Assembly: GCA_020636915.1 (NCBI GenBank)
Contig: JACJWV010000015.1
Location: 62,001-126,000, forward strand
Length of the DNA: 64,000 nucleotides
Direction: 5' to 3'
DNA from: Nocardioides sp.
Lineage (GTDB): Bacteria > Actinomycetota > Actinomycetes > Propionibacteriales > Nocardioidaceae
This document shows, in pieces, positions 9,782 to 18,877 of the stretch. The notes beneath the pieces were generated by a model. The model was not told where the DNA came from, ran no database searches, and saw nothing but the letters and a program-made list of their open reading frames with translations. The number at the start of each line of letters is the position of its first letter. Position 1 is the first letter of the stretch. Position numbers and translations under genes: made by a program.

Positions 9782-12700
9782 CGTCGCCCGGACCGGGTCC
9801 CGGCTCGGGTCCCGGCTCAGCCCCCGGCTCGGGTCCGGCCCCGTCCGCCGCCACGGGCTCGGGCTCGCCCTCGATCGAGACGTGCGGCAGCAGCCGGTCC
9901 AGCCACCGGGGCAGCCACCACGCAGCGCGCCCGAACAGCACCAGCACGGCGGGCGCCAGCGTCACCACGAGGATGCCGGCGAGCAGGACCGCCACCGAGA
10001 GACCGACGCCGAACTGCTTGATCGTCGGGTCGTCGTTGAGGATGAAGCTGGCGAAGACCGACGCCATGATCAGCGCGGCGGCCGTGGTGATCCGGGCGCT
10101 CGACCCGAGCGCCGAGCGCACCGCCTCGGCGGGCTCCTCGCCGGCGTGGTGGTGCTGCTGCACGTGGCTGACGAGGAACACCTCGTAGTCCATCGAGAGC
10201 CCGAAGAGCCCCGCGAACATCATCAGCGGGACGTAGCTGGCGATCGGCACCGAGCTGTCGGCCGTGTCGATGCCGAGCAGCGAGATGCCCCAGCCCCACT
10301 GGAACGCGGCGGTGAGCACCCCGAAGGCCGCAGCCGCGGACAGCAGGTTGGTGACCGCTGCCTGGAGCGGGACGAGCAGCGAACGGAAGGCGATCATCAG
10401 CAGCACGAAGCCGAGGAGGATCACGGTGCCGATCACCAGCAGCAGCCGCGCCGAGATCAGCGACGCGAGGTCGACGTACGACGCCGTGTAGCCGCCCACG
10501 TGCGACTCGATGCCCTCGCCGGCGTTGGTCTCGGGCAGGACGTCGTCGCGGACGTGGACGACGAGCGCCGCGGTGTCGTCGGACGCGGGCGCGGTGCGCG
10601 GCACCGCCGACAGCAGCACCACGTCGCCCTTCTCGTTGAGCTGCGGCGGCGTCAGGGAGACGACCCCCGCCGTGCCGGAGAGCCCCGCCTGCAGGTCGAC
10701 GATCCGGGTGTCGGTGCCGCGCGGGTCGCCACCGGCCTCGGTCACCATCGCGGTGAGCTCCTTCTTCAGCTGCTCGGCCTGCTTCTTCTCCTGCTGGGCC
10801 TGCTGCTGCTCCTTCTTCAGCTCGTCGGCCCGGGCCTGCAGCTGGTCCGCCTGCTGCTGCAGGTCAGCGGCCTCCTTCTCCAGCTGGTCGGCCTGGGTCT
10901 GGAGCCGGTCGGCCTGGCGCTGGAGGTCGGCGGCCTGCTGCTCGAGCGTCGCCTTCTGCGCCTGGAGCTCGTCGGCCTGTCGCTGGAGCGCCGCGGCCTG
11001 CTGCTGCAGGTGCGCGGCCTGGGCCTGCAGGTGGCGGGCCTGGTCGGCCAGGTGGTGGGCGCGGGCGGTCAGCGGGGCGAGCTCCTGCTCCACGGCGGCC
11101 TGGCGCTCGTGGACCCGGGCGAGCCGCTCCCGCAGCCGGGCGACCCGGTCCGGGTGACCCTGGGCGTGGTCGATGCGTCGTTGCAGGATCCTCGCGCGCA
11201 CGTCGAGGCGCGCGAGCTCCCGGGCGAGCGGCTCGATCTGCGCGGCCAGGGCCCGGGCCTTGCGCTCCAGCGCGCTCCGCTCGGCCTGCAGCCGCGCCTG
11301 CTCGGCCTCGAGCTCCTGCTGCTGCCGCTCGAGCGCCGCTGCCTGCTGCTCGAGCCCGGCCTGCTGCGCCTTCAGCTCGTCGCCCTGCCGCTGCAGCTGG
11401 TCCTGCTCCCGCTCGAGCTCGGCCTTGCGGTCCTCGAGCTCACCCTGCTGCTTCTCGAGCTGCCGCTGCTGGGCCTCGAGCTCCTGCTGCTGCTTCGGCA
11501 GCTGCTTCTGCTTCTGCTCCAGGTCCTTCTGCAGCGACTGGGCCTGGTCGTACTTCGTCGTGTACTCCTGGCTGGGCGCGGCGACCGGGTCGAGCGCCGA
11601 GGCGACCTGCAGCGGCCCGTTGTAGCCGACGCCGAAGCCGGCGGTGATCAGGTCGTAGGCCTGCCGCTCCGTGGTGTCCGGCGACGTGGCACCGATGTCC
11701 TCCTGGCCGAGCTCGAGGGAGAAGACCGGGATGATCAGCGGCACCAGGGCGGCGAGCGAGACCACGGTGACGACCACCGGGTGGCGACGTACGACGCCGG
11801 CCCACCGGGCCCACATGCCCAGGCCGTGCTGGCGGTGCGGTCGCAGGAACCGTGGCAGGGCCAGCCGCATGATCCCGTGGTCGAGCAGCCCGAGGAACGC
11901 CGGCAGCAGGGTGACCGCGACCAGCACGGCGGCGACGACGGCGATCGCCGAGGCGAGCCCGAGGGCGCTGACCAGAGGGATCTGGGCGACGCCGAGCGAG
12001 AGCAGCGCGATGACGACCGTGCATCCGGCGAACACGACCGCGCTCCCGGACGTCGCGACGGTCTGCGCGACCGAGTCGACCACGGGCATCCCGGTCCGGA
12101 GGTTGTCCTGGTGCCGGGTGATGAGGAACAGCGCGTAGTCGATCCCCACGCCGAGGCCGATCATCGTCGCGAGGGTCGGACCGCTGGAGGGGATGCCCAC
12201 GGCGTGGCCGACGAGCCCGACCACGGAGAGGGCGACACCCAGGCCGACCACGGCGGTGACGATCGGCAGGCCCATCGCGACCAGGCTGCCGAGCACCAGG
12301 CTGAGGATGACCATCGCGGCGACGATGCCCACGACCTCGCTGGTCTCGGTGCCCTCGGTCGAGAGCGTCGAGCCGATCGACCCGCCGGCGGCCACCGTGA
12401 TCCCGGCGCGCTGGGCGGGCTCCGTCGCGTCGAGGACGCGCTGCGCCTCCGCCTCCGTCAGGTCGCCGGACCCGATGTCGAGCAGCACCGGCGCGAAGGC
12501 GGTCTGCTGGTCCTTCGCCAGCAGGCCGGCGGTCTGGCCCGAGCTGCTGGTCGGGTTGGTGACGCTGTAGACGTGGGGGACCTCGCGCATCGCCTTGACC
12601 GATGCGGTGACCGCCTGCCGGTGGTCGTCGTCGGTCAGCGTGCCGGTGTCGACGTCGAAGACGATGGGGTTGACGCCGTTCTGCTGGGGCGGGAAGCGGT

Positions 12701-12881
12701 CCGCCAGCAGGTCCTTGGCCTCCTGGCTGTCGGTCCCCGGCAGCGACAGGTCGTTGTTCGTCTGGGCGCCGACGGCCGACACGGTGGCGCCGATCCCGAT
12801 CACCAGCAGTGCCCAGACCGCGATGACGAGGAGCCGGCGCCGCGCGCAGAAGGAGCCGAGCCGGTGCAGCAGTCGTGCCAC
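9759..12881 (-). CDS. MMPL/RND-family transporter with long coiled-coil insert
   Basis: The 1040-residue protein has the two-half MMPL architecture. Membrane helix 1 is at about 16-38, followed by a first external domain. The GVGIDYALF motif (245-253) marks the first half's central helices and SMDYEVFL (896-903) the second half's. The second external loop, after the helix at about 368-388, carries an extremely Gln/Glu/Leu/Arg-rich coiled coil (about 443-711). The coil breaks near 571-578 (DHAQGHPD), suggesting an antiparallel hairpin of two helices of about 130 residues. Mycobacterial MmpL4/5 have a comparable insert, which is known. The C-terminal tail is Pro/Gly/Glu-rich. The protein probably exports a lipid or hydrophobic compound; the substrate is unknown. 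It is flanked by two paralogous DUF4185-like membrane proteins. Confidence 0.88.
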   Translation of the reverse strand: MARLLHRLGSFCARRRLLVIAVWALLVIGIGATVSAVGAQTNNDLSLPGTDSQEAKDLLADRFPPQQNGVNPIVFDVDTGTLTDDDHRQAVTASVKAMREVPHVYSVTNPTSSSGQTAGLLAKDQQTAFAPVLLDIGSGDLTEAEAQRVLDATEPAQRAGITVAAGGSIGSTLSTEGTETSEVVGIVAAMVILSLVLGSLVAMGLPIVTAVVGLGVALSVVGLVGHAVGIPSSGPTLATMIGLGVGIDYALFLITRHQDNLRTGMPVVDSVAQTVATSGSAVVFAGCTVVIALLSLGVAQIPLVSALGLASAIAVVAAVLVAVTLLPAFLGLLDHGIMRLALPRFLRPHRQHGLGMWARWAGVVRRHPVVVTVVSLAALVPLIIPVFSLELGQEDIGATSPDTTERQAYDLITAGFGVGYNGPLQVASALDPVAAPSQEYTTKYDQAQSLQKDLEQKQKQLPKQQQELEAQQRQLEKQQGELEDRKAELEREQDQLQRQGDELKAQQAGLEQQAAALERQQQELEAEQARLQAERSALERKARALAAQIEPLARELARLDVRARILQRRIDHAQGHPDRVARLRERLARVHERQAAVEQELAPLTARAHHLADQARHLQAQAAHLQQQAAALQRQADELQAQKATLEQQAADLQRQADRLQTQADQLEKEAADLQQQADQLQARADELKKEQQQAQQEKKQAEQLKKELTAMVTEAGGDPRGTDTRIVDLQAGLSGTAGVVSLTPPQLNEKGDVVLLSAVPRTAPASDDTAALVVHVRDDVLPETNAGEGIESHVGGYTASYVDLASLISARLLLVIGTVILLGFVLLMIAFRSLLVPLQAAVTNLLSAAAAFGVLTAAFQWGWGISLLGIDTADSSVPIASYVPLMMFAGLFGLSMDYEVFLVSHVQQHHHAGEEPAEAVRSALGSSARITTAAALIMASVFASFILNDDPTIKQFGVGLSVAVLLAGILVVTLAPAVLVLFGRAAWWLPRWLDRLLPHVSIEGEPEPVAADGAGPEPGAEPGPEPGPGPGDVTAATAP

Positions 12882-13006
12882 GGACCCTCCCTCCGCCCGT
12901 CCGAGGATGCCCGACCCGGTCCGGCGATGGGAAGCGTGAGCGCGGGGGCGGGCCGGCGCGAGAGACTGGCGCCGTGTCCTCGGGGGCCGGTGGGCAGGGA
13001 GGTCGC

Positions 13007-15157
13007 GTGGTCGAACCGCGGGGTGGGGGTCGGTGGACCCTGGTCGCCTGCCTGGTCGTGGTCGTCGTCCACGTCGTCGTCCTCACGACCCTGGCGGCCC
13101 GCGCCGGCGACGGGCCGCACCGGGCGCCGGTCCTGGTCGCGGCTCCGGCGGTCGTGGCGCAGGCACTCGCCCACGAGGCATCGACGCTCCCGGGGGATCC
13201 GTTCGAGGCCGACTGGACCGCTGACCCCCTGGCCGCCGACCGGGCGGTCCGCGACGGTGAGGCGGTCGCCGCCGTCCTCGTCGACCTGCCCGCGACCCAC
13301 GACGTCGTGCTCGTCAACGGCGGCGCGGACCCGGCCCTGAACCAGGCCGTCGTGGACCGGATCACGGCGATCGAGGAGGCCCGCGACCGCACGGTCGAGG
13401 TGCGTGAGCTGACCCGTCCCGGGACGTCCGGCGCGGAGACCGCGATCCGGACCTACGTGCTGCTCTGCGGTCTCCTCGGCTTCGGCTTCGTGCTCGCCGT
13501 CTCGATGGTCCGTGGCCCGGTGGCCTCCTCCGCGACGGCCGGCGTCCGCCGGCTGCTGTCGCTGGCCGCCGTGTCCCTGGTCGGGGCGGGCGTCCTGCAG
13601 CTGGTCCCGGCGGTGCGGCTGCCCGGCGACCTGCTCCCCGTGGCCGCGGTCGGGGCGGGCTACGCCTTCACCCTCGGCGCGATCACCCTGGCGGTCGAGG
13701 CGCTGGCCGGGCTGGTCGGCCTCGCGATCGTCGCGGCGACGTACTTCGTGCTGGCGACGCCGCTGCTCACCGGCACCAGCCAGTACCTGCTCCCGCCTCC
13801 GTGGCCCACGGTCACGCCGTTCCTGATGACCGGGGCGACGCAGCAGGCCCTGGCCGGGCTGACCTACCTGGGTCCCGGGCTCGTCCTGCGTCCGGCGCTC
13901 GAGCTGGCAGCGATCGCCCTGGTCGCCGTGCTCGCGCTCTGGTGGGCGCGGCTGGTGAGCCGCGGTGCCGGGTCGCGGGGGCGCGGTGTGCCCGAGCGCC
14001 ACTGGCGGCTGCGGGTCGTGGGCGCGGTGGTGCCCCTGGCCGCCGCGCTGGCCCTCGTGGTCGCGGTGGTCCCGACGGACGCCGAGGCGGGCCGCCCGGT
14101 CCCGAGCATCGCCTCGGAGACGAGCTGCATCGGCGCGCCCGCGCCGGCGCGCGACGTCGACGAGCTCAACCAGCAGCTCGCGGCGCTGCAGGAGAGCCCG
14201 GCCTTCCGCGGGGCCGACGTGGGGGCGGACGCCCAGCTGCAGGACGGGCGCTTCCTGCTGGTCTTCGGGGACACGGTGCGCAGCTCGACCTTCGACGGCC
14301 CGCCGTCCGTCCGCAACTCGATGCTCCTGTGGGACACCGGCTGCATCTCGGTCGTGCTGCCACCGTCGAGGGGGGCGCTGATCCCGGACCGGCCCGACGG
14401 AGTGGGCTACTGGCCGATGTCGACCTCGGTCGCGCACCGGCTGGGCTACGACCTCGTCCTGGTGTCCGCGCAGCGCGTCGCCACCACCGGTGAGGGCTCC
14501 TTCGACTTCGCCAACCTGGGGCCGGCCCTCGCGCTGTTCGTGGTGCCGGTCGACGGCACCCCGCAGCTGCTCGGCGTCACGGAGCTCGGGCCCGACGACG
14601 CCGACCCGGCCCGCCCCGAGTGGGGAGCGGCGATGACCATCGGTGACGACGGCTGGCTCCACGTCTACGGCACCGCGCGGCCCACCGCCAGCGACGCCCT
14701 CGGCTTCGCGATGCGGGTGGCCCGGGTGCCGGTCGACAGTGCCCTCGACCTGTCGTCGTGGCAGTACTGGGACGGCTCGACGTGGCAGTCGGACCCCGAC
14801 TTCGCGGTCGACGTGATCCCGGCGCGGGGTGGGGTGTCCCAGACGCTGAGCGTCTTCCACGACGGGAACCGGTGGTACGCCGTCAGCAAGCTCGACGGCG
14901 ACCTCGGTGACCAGCTCGTCTTCTGGACCTCGCCCGGCCCCACCGGGCCGTTCACCCCCACCGACCCCGTGGCGACCATCCCGTCCGACCCCGAGACGGG
15001 CGCGGTGACCTACATGCCCCTCGCCCACCCGGACCTCCTCCCCGTCCCCGGGACGATGGTCGTGTCCTACAGCCGCAACAACACCGACTTCTCGAAGGTG
15101 AAGGCGGACCCGAGCATCTACCTCCCGACGCTGATCCGGGTGCCGCTGCCGCAGTGA
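13007..15157 (+). CDS. Multi-pass membrane protein with extracellular DUF4185-like domain (paralog 2)
   Basis: This 716-residue protein aligns end to end with the product of 7628-9781. It shares the RWTLVAC N-terminus, the PPPWPTVTP loop between membrane segments, the FGDT motif (about residue 420), the RPDGVGYWPMS segment and the SYSRNNTDFSK end. The GTG at 13007 was chosen because AGGGAGG (12996-13002) precedes it at good spacing and because it matches the paralog's start. It is divergent from the MMPL gene across 125 bp, so the two may share regulation. A strong stem-loop follows the stop. The duplication around the transporter suggests that the two proteins and the transporter act together at the cell surface. 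Confidence 0.75.
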   Translation: MVEPRGGGRWTLVACLVVVVVHVVVLTTLAARAGDGPHRAPVLVAAPAVVAQALAHEASTLPGDPFEADWTADPLAADRAVRDGEAVAAVLVDLPATHDVVLVNGGADPALNQAVVDRITAIEEARDRTVEVRELTRPGTSGAETAIRTYVLLCGLLGFGFVLAVSMVRGPVASSATAGVRRLLSLAAVSLVGAGVLQLVPAVRLPGDLLPVAAVGAGYAFTLGAITLAVEALAGLVGLAIVAATYFVLATPLLTGTSQYLLPPPWPTVTPFLMTGATQQALAGLTYLGPGLVLRPALELAAIALVAVLALWWARLVSRGAGSRGRGVPERHWRLRVVGAVVPLAAALALVVAVVPTDAEAGRPVPSIASETSCIGAPAPARDVDELNQQLAALQESPAFRGADVGADAQLQDGRFLLVFGDTVRSSTFDGPPSVRNSMLLWDTGCISVVLPPSRGALIPDRPDGVGYWPMSTSVAHRLGYDLVLVSAQRVATTGEGSFDFANLGPALALFVVPVDGTPQLLGVTELGPDDADPARPEWGAAMTIGDDGWLHVYGTARPTASDALGFAMRVARVPVDSALDLSSWQYWDGSTWQSDPDFAVDVIPARGGVSQTLSVFHDGNRWYAVSKLDGDLGDQLVFWTSPGPTGPFTPTDPVATIPSDPETGAVTYMPLAHPDLLPVPGTMVVSYSRNNTDFSKVKADPSIYLPTLIRVPLPQ

Positions 15158-15499
15158 CCGCTGGCCCGTCCGACGCGGGACGTCATCACGATCGTGGTGA
15201 CGGTTGCTCGATCCTGATGACGTCCCGCGTCCGCACCACCGCCCCGGGCCCGCGACCCCGAGCCGGGAAGCAGCGCCGGGCGAGCGGACCTCTCCCGTCG
15301 CCAGCCCGTCGGTCGCAACCCGAGCGGACCCGCAGGCCGCCGGCAGTCACCGCCCGTTCGACGTCCGACGGTTCTCGACGAGCTCCAGCCACCGGCGGAC
15401 CGGCCGTCGAATTCCGTGAGAACCCCGGCGCGCGCCGCGCGCTGCTGCCAGCGTTGCTCTCGAGGCGTCGGCGGGGTGCCGGTGGTGGAGGGAGGACGC
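15158..15499. other. Non-coding gap of 342 bp
   Basis: No gene is supported here. The first 75 bp hold a long inverted repeat (15172-15231). The rest is GC-rich sequence with no repeat or clear promoter box, ending in the GAGGGAGGA ribosome-binding site of the antiporter gene. Confidence 0.6.
15172..15231. terminator. Long inverted repeat after the DUF4185-like gene
   Basis: GACGCGGGACGTCATCA (15172-15188) pairs perfectly with 15215-15231, giving 17-bp arms around a 26-nt loop. The loop itself contains CGATC/GATCG. It lies 15 bp after the stop at 15157 and probably ends that transcript. There is no T-tract, as is usual in high-GC actinobacteria. Confidence 0.6.
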
Positions 15500-16795
15500 G
15501 TGACCGCACTGCTCACGATCGGGCTGGTGCTCGCGGCGTACAGCGCGGTCTCCGGTGTGCTGGACCGCCGAGGGGTCACCTCGGCGATGACCTTCGTCGT
15601 GGTCGGCCTGGTCGTGGGGGCCGGCGGTCTCGGCTGGCTGGACGTCCCGGTCGAGAGCGCCGGGGCGGAGCACGTCGCCGAGCTGGCGCTGGCCTACCTG
15701 CTCTTCACCGACTCGGCGCGGATCGACCTGCGGTCGCTGCGGCGCAGCCTGGCGTGGCCCGGTCGGCTGCTCCTGGTCGGCTTGCCGCTGACGATGGTCC
15801 TGGGTCTGGGCGTGGCGCTCCTGCTGTTCCCCGCGATGCCGCTGGCGAGCGCGTTCGTCCTGGCCACGATGCTCTGCTCGACCGACGCGGCCCTGGGCCA
15901 GCGGGTGGTCGAGGACGCGGCGGTGCCGGCGCGGGTCCGGCAGGCCCTCGACGTCGAGAGCGGGCTCAACGACGGTCTGGCGGTCCCCTTCTTCCTCGTC
16001 GCGGTCGACCTCGCCACCGCCAACCTCCACGGCGGGTTCGGGGGTGCGGTGCTGCGGGAGGGAGCCGCGCAGATCGGCTGGGGCGTGGCGGCGGGGGTGG
16101 GTGTCGGTGCTGTGGGCGGCACCGTGCTCCGGTCCGCCGAGGAGCGGGGATGGATGCTCCCGCAGTGGCGCCAGCTGCTGGTCCTGGCGGTCGCCACGGC
16201 GTCGTACGCCGCGGCGGTGGCGCTCGGCGGGAGCGGCTTCATCGCGGCGTTCGTCGCCGGGATGGCGTACGGCGCGACCTCGCAGCAGCGTGGGCTGCGC
16301 GCCATGTACCTCGCCGAGGAGGTGGGCAACATCCTGGCCGCGGTGACCTGGCTGGGCTTCGGTGCGCTCGCGGTCAGCCGGGTCTGGTCCGACATCACCT
16401 GGCAGGTCGTCGTGTACGCGCTGCTGAGCCTGACGCTGGTCCGGATGGTGCCCGTGGCCCTCGCGCTCGCGGGCACGGGCGCGCGCCGGCCGACCGTCGC
16501 CTTCATGGGCTGGTTCGGGCCGCGCGGCCTGGCGTCGGTCGTCTTCGGGCTGCTCGCGCTGGAGGCCGGTGTGCCCGACCTGGACCCGCTCCTCACCACG
16601 GTCGTGGTCACGGTCGCCCTGAGCGTCCTGCTGCACGGCCTGAGCGCGACGCCCCTGGTGGCCGTCTACCGCCGCTGGTACGACGCCCACCGGCGCTCGC
16701 CCGCGGAGACGACCGAGGTCGCCGAGGCGGTGCCGACACCGCTGACCCGGACCCGGCGCAGCGCCGGCCCGGCCCCGGAGGGCTCAGCCAGCTGA
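15500..16795 (+). CDS. CPA1-type sodium or potassium/proton antiporter
   Basis: This 431-residue, roughly 12-segment membrane protein belongs to the Na+/H+ exchanger family. The conserved core motifs are STDAAL (127-132), the equivalent of the STDP motif, and ESGLNDGLAVP (153-163), whose Asn-Asp pair is the ion-binding site. A conserved GPRGLASVVFGL segment is near 365. GTG 15500 was chosen over an upstream frame because GAGGGAGGA sits about 5 nt before it. It probably exchanges monovalent cations for protons in pH or salt homeostasis. Ion selectivity cannot be read. The last 12 bp overlap the convergent DinB gene. Confidence 0.88.
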   Translation: MTALLTIGLVLAAYSAVSGVLDRRGVTSAMTFVVVGLVVGAGGLGWLDVPVESAGAEHVAELALAYLLFTDSARIDLRSLRRSLAWPGRLLLVGLPLTMVLGLGVALLLFPAMPLASAFVLATMLCSTDAALGQRVVEDAAVPARVRQALDVESGLNDGLAVPFFLVAVDLATANLHGGFGGAVLREGAAQIGWGVAAGVGVGAVGGTVLRSAEERGWMLPQWRQLLVLAVATASYAAAVALGGSGFIAAFVAGMAYGATSQQRGLRAMYLAEEVGNILAAVTWLGFGALAVSRVWSDITWQVVVYALLSLTLVRMVPVALALAGTGARRPTVAFMGWFGPRGLASVVFGLLALEAGVPDLDPLLTTVVVTVALSVLLHGLSATPLVAVYRRWYDAHRRSPAETTEVAEAVPTPLTRTRRSAGPAPEGSAS

Positions 16796-17539
16796 GCGCT
16801 GCTCGAGCACGGCGAGGTCGCGCTCGGCGTACTCGCGGTGCAGCCACTCCTCGGTGAGGATCGCGCCGAGGGCCCGGCGGACGGCGTACGGCTCCGAGGT
16901 GGGGTAGCCGGGCTCGGTCACCGGCGTCGTCGTCGAGTCCAACCGCTCCGGTGTCAGGTCGGCCAGCACCTGCCGGACGACCGCGAATCGCGACTCGCGG
17001 ACCTCGGCGATCTCGTCGAGGGAGGGCCGCACGCCGGGATCGGTGACCAGCCCGGGCACCTCCTCCTCCATCTCGGTGAAGGGCAGGCCGAGCGGGTGGT
17101 AGGGCGCCGGGTCGCCCAGCAGCACGCGCAGCACCCAGGCGTCGGTGGCGAACACCAGGTGCCGCAGCGTCTCGACGAAGGACCACTCGTCGCGGACCCG
17201 CTCGTGCAGCAGGCCATCGGGGAGCGAGCGCGCGTGGGCCATCGTCGCGGCCCAGCGACGCTCGGTCATCGCCCAGCCCGCCCGGAAGTCGTCCACCGTC
17301 TCCGCCCGCACCAGCACCCGGTCGGGGTCGCGGCGGTCGAGCTCGGCCTCGATGAGCGGGCCGACGTCGACCCCGTTGATCGTGAGCCCGTCGATCGCGC
17401 CGTCGATGTCGACGTGCTGGAACCAGATGCCGCGCATCACCACGTCGCGCAGGTAGACGTTGCGCCACCAGGAGCCGCTGAGGTCGACCTCCTCGAGCCG
17501 GGCGCCGGTCAGGTCCTTGCGGTAGATCTCCTCGGGCAT
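16784..17539 (-). CDS. DinB-superfamily protein with pentapeptide-like N-terminus
   Basis: The 251-residue protein has an N-terminal stretch of A(D/N)LxG-like pentapeptide character (KDLTGARLEEVDLSGSWWRN, 8-27). It continues into a helical DinB domain (about 85-245) with a conserved WSFVETLRHLVFATDAW segment and a terminal TEEWLHREYAERDL helix, where a His typically helps bind metal. DinB enzymes are often thiol-dependent transferases or hydrolases using mycothiol or bacillithiol. The function here is not known. It probably shares a transcript direction with the metallo-hydrolase gene, 36 bp upstream. Confidence 0.75.
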   Translation of the reverse strand: MPEEIYRKDLTGARLEEVDLSGSWWRNVYLRDVVMRGIWFQHVDIDGAIDGLTINGVDVGPLIEAELDRRDPDRVLVRAETVDDFRAGWAMTERRWAATMAHARSLPDGLLHERVRDEWSFVETLRHLVFATDAWVLRVLLGDPAPYHPLGLPFTEMEEEVPGLVTDPGVRPSLDEIAEVRESRFAVVRQVLADLTPERLDSTTTPVTEPGYPTSEPYAVRRALGAILTEEWLHREYAERDLAVLEQRSAG

Positions 17540-17575
17540 GGCGCCACCCTGCCACGCGTCACGGACACGACTCGG

Positions 17576-18247
17576 TCACGGACACCACTCGGTGTCGTCG
17601 TGGGCGAACACCACCCGGCGCGGGTCGAAGGCCAGCAGCCGCGTCATCCACCCGGGCGCCGACGGGTCGGTGGCGCCGGTCGTGCTGGTCGCGGCGAGGT
17701 CGCGCGCCCAGGCGGCGGCGGAGTCATGGGACTGCCCGGCCAGCACGACGGAGCCGTCCTCGCACTCCACGACCAGCGACTGGTGGCCGTCGACGTGGCC
17801 GGGCGTCGGGACCACGTGCAGCCCCGGCAGCGGCTCGGCCTCGCCGTCGAGGAGCTCGTAGGAGCGGCCCTCGACCAGGTGGTCGAAGGTGTAGTCGCCG
17901 GCCCGCGCGGTGGCGAGCTCGCGGCGCTGGCACAGCACGGGCGTGCTGCCGAGCAGCGGGTTGCCGCCGCAGTGGTCGAAGTGCAGGTGGCAGTTGGCGA
18001 CCAGGTCGAGGTCCTCCAGGCGTACGCCGACCCGGCCCAGCGCCTCGCGCAGGTCGGTGCGGCGGGGCTGGTACCAGGCCTCGGTCTCGTCGTCGCCACG
18101 GCCCATCCCGGTGTCGAGCAGCACCAGCCCCTGGTCGTGGCGGACCAGGTAGCCGTTGACGACCTCGGCGCGCGGCGGACCGCCGGTCTCCTCCGTCGGC
18201 CGGGTGAAGGTGCCGAGCGGCACCCGGACCACGTCAGCGGCCCGCAC
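17576..18247 (-). CDS. Metallo-beta-lactamase-fold hydrolase, lactonase-like
   Basis: The 223-residue enzyme has the HxHxDH metal motif (H87-L-H89-F-D91-H92) and a further ligand His in TPGHVDGHQS (H151). AGQSHD (D175) and a late FAHDD complete a two-zinc site. The HVDGHQS spacing resembles N-acyl homoserine lactonases of the AttM/AiiA kind, so a lactone or ester substrate is plausible but not proven. The ATG at 18247 overlaps the end of the upstream acetyltransferase gene by 14 bp, suggesting one operon. Confidence 0.82.
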   Translation of the reverse strand: MRAADVVRVPLGTFTRPTEETGGPPRAEVVNGYLVRHDQGLVLLDTGMGRGDDETEAWYQPRRTDLREALGRVGVRLEDLDLVANCHLHFDHCGGNPLLGSTPVLCQRRELATARAGDYTFDHLVEGRSYELLDGEAEPLPGLHVVPTPGHVDGHQSLVVECEDGSVVLAGQSHDSAAAWARDLAATSTTGATDPSAPGWMTRLLAFDPRRVVFAHDDTEWCP

Positions 18248-18818
18248 GCCACTCCTCCTCCAGGAGGGCGTACCCGTACCCGTCGAGCCAGCCGCGGTCG
18301 CGGTGCAGCGACTCCTGGACGTTGTGCTCCTCGCGGCGCATGCCGACCCGCTCCATCAGCCGCCACGAGGCCACGTTGTCGGCGAAGCAGAGGGCCACGA
18401 CCCGCCGCATGCCGAGGTCCTCGAAGCAGATGCGCAGCAGCTCGGTGACCGCCTCGGTCCCCAGCCCCTGGCCGGCGTGCGCCGGGTCGATGACCCAACC
18501 CAGCTCGGCCTGGCTGCCGCGGGCCCGGTCGGCCACCTCGGCCTGGGCCCAGGGGTCCCCGATCCGGAGCATCAGGTCGCCCACGACCGCGCCGTCCTGC
18601 TCGACCACCAAGGTGGTGGCCAGCCGGTCGGGGTCCAGGAAGGTCTCGGCGTACGCCGCACGATCGCCGGTCCGCTGCGTGAGCCACTCGGTGACCTCGG
18701 GCAGGCGGCGGAACGTCCAGGTCGCGTCGACGTCTCCGGGCTCGGCCGGGCGGATGGTGAGGCGCGCGGTGCGCACCGGCCAGGTGACGGCGCTCAGGTC
18801 CTGGGGCACGTCCACCAT
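18234..18818 (-). CDS. GNAT-family N-acetyltransferase (RimJ/RimL-like)
   Basis: This 194-residue GNAT enzyme begins with the TARLTIRPAEPGD segment typical of RimJ/RimL-type acetyltransferases. It has the acetyl-CoA loop PAHAGQGLGTEAV (near 110) and ends with the FADNVASWRLMERVGMRREE signature region. The ATG at 18818 gives the usual family length; a longer frame upstream is not supported. It likely acetylates an amino group on a protein N-terminus or small molecule. The stop overlaps the downstream metallo-hydrolase start. Confidence 0.85.
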   Translation of the reverse strand: MVDVPQDLSAVTWPVRTARLTIRPAEPGDVDATWTFRRLPEVTEWLTQRTGDRAAYAETFLDPDRLATTLVVEQDGAVVGDLMLRIGDPWAQAEVADRARGSQAELGWVIDPAHAGQGLGTEAVTELLRICFEDLGMRRVVALCFADNVASWRLMERVGMRREEHNVQESLHRDRGWLDGYGYALLEEEWRAGR

Positions 18819-18877
18819 CCTGCCCTCCGGGACCCGCGCACGCAGGTCGGGGACGTTCGCGCGTCTCTCGACGGACG

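Noticed and set aside
9882..13340. 1152-residue plus-strand open frame opposite the MMPL gene
   Set aside because: It arises from the GC-rich coiled-coil coding strand; the product is Arg/Gly/Leu-rich and repetitive, while the minus strand has clear MMPL motifs.
12800..15028. 742-residue minus-strand open frame opposite the second DUF4185-like gene
   Set aside because: It is a shadow frame. The plus strand aligns along its whole length with the paralog at 7628-9781.
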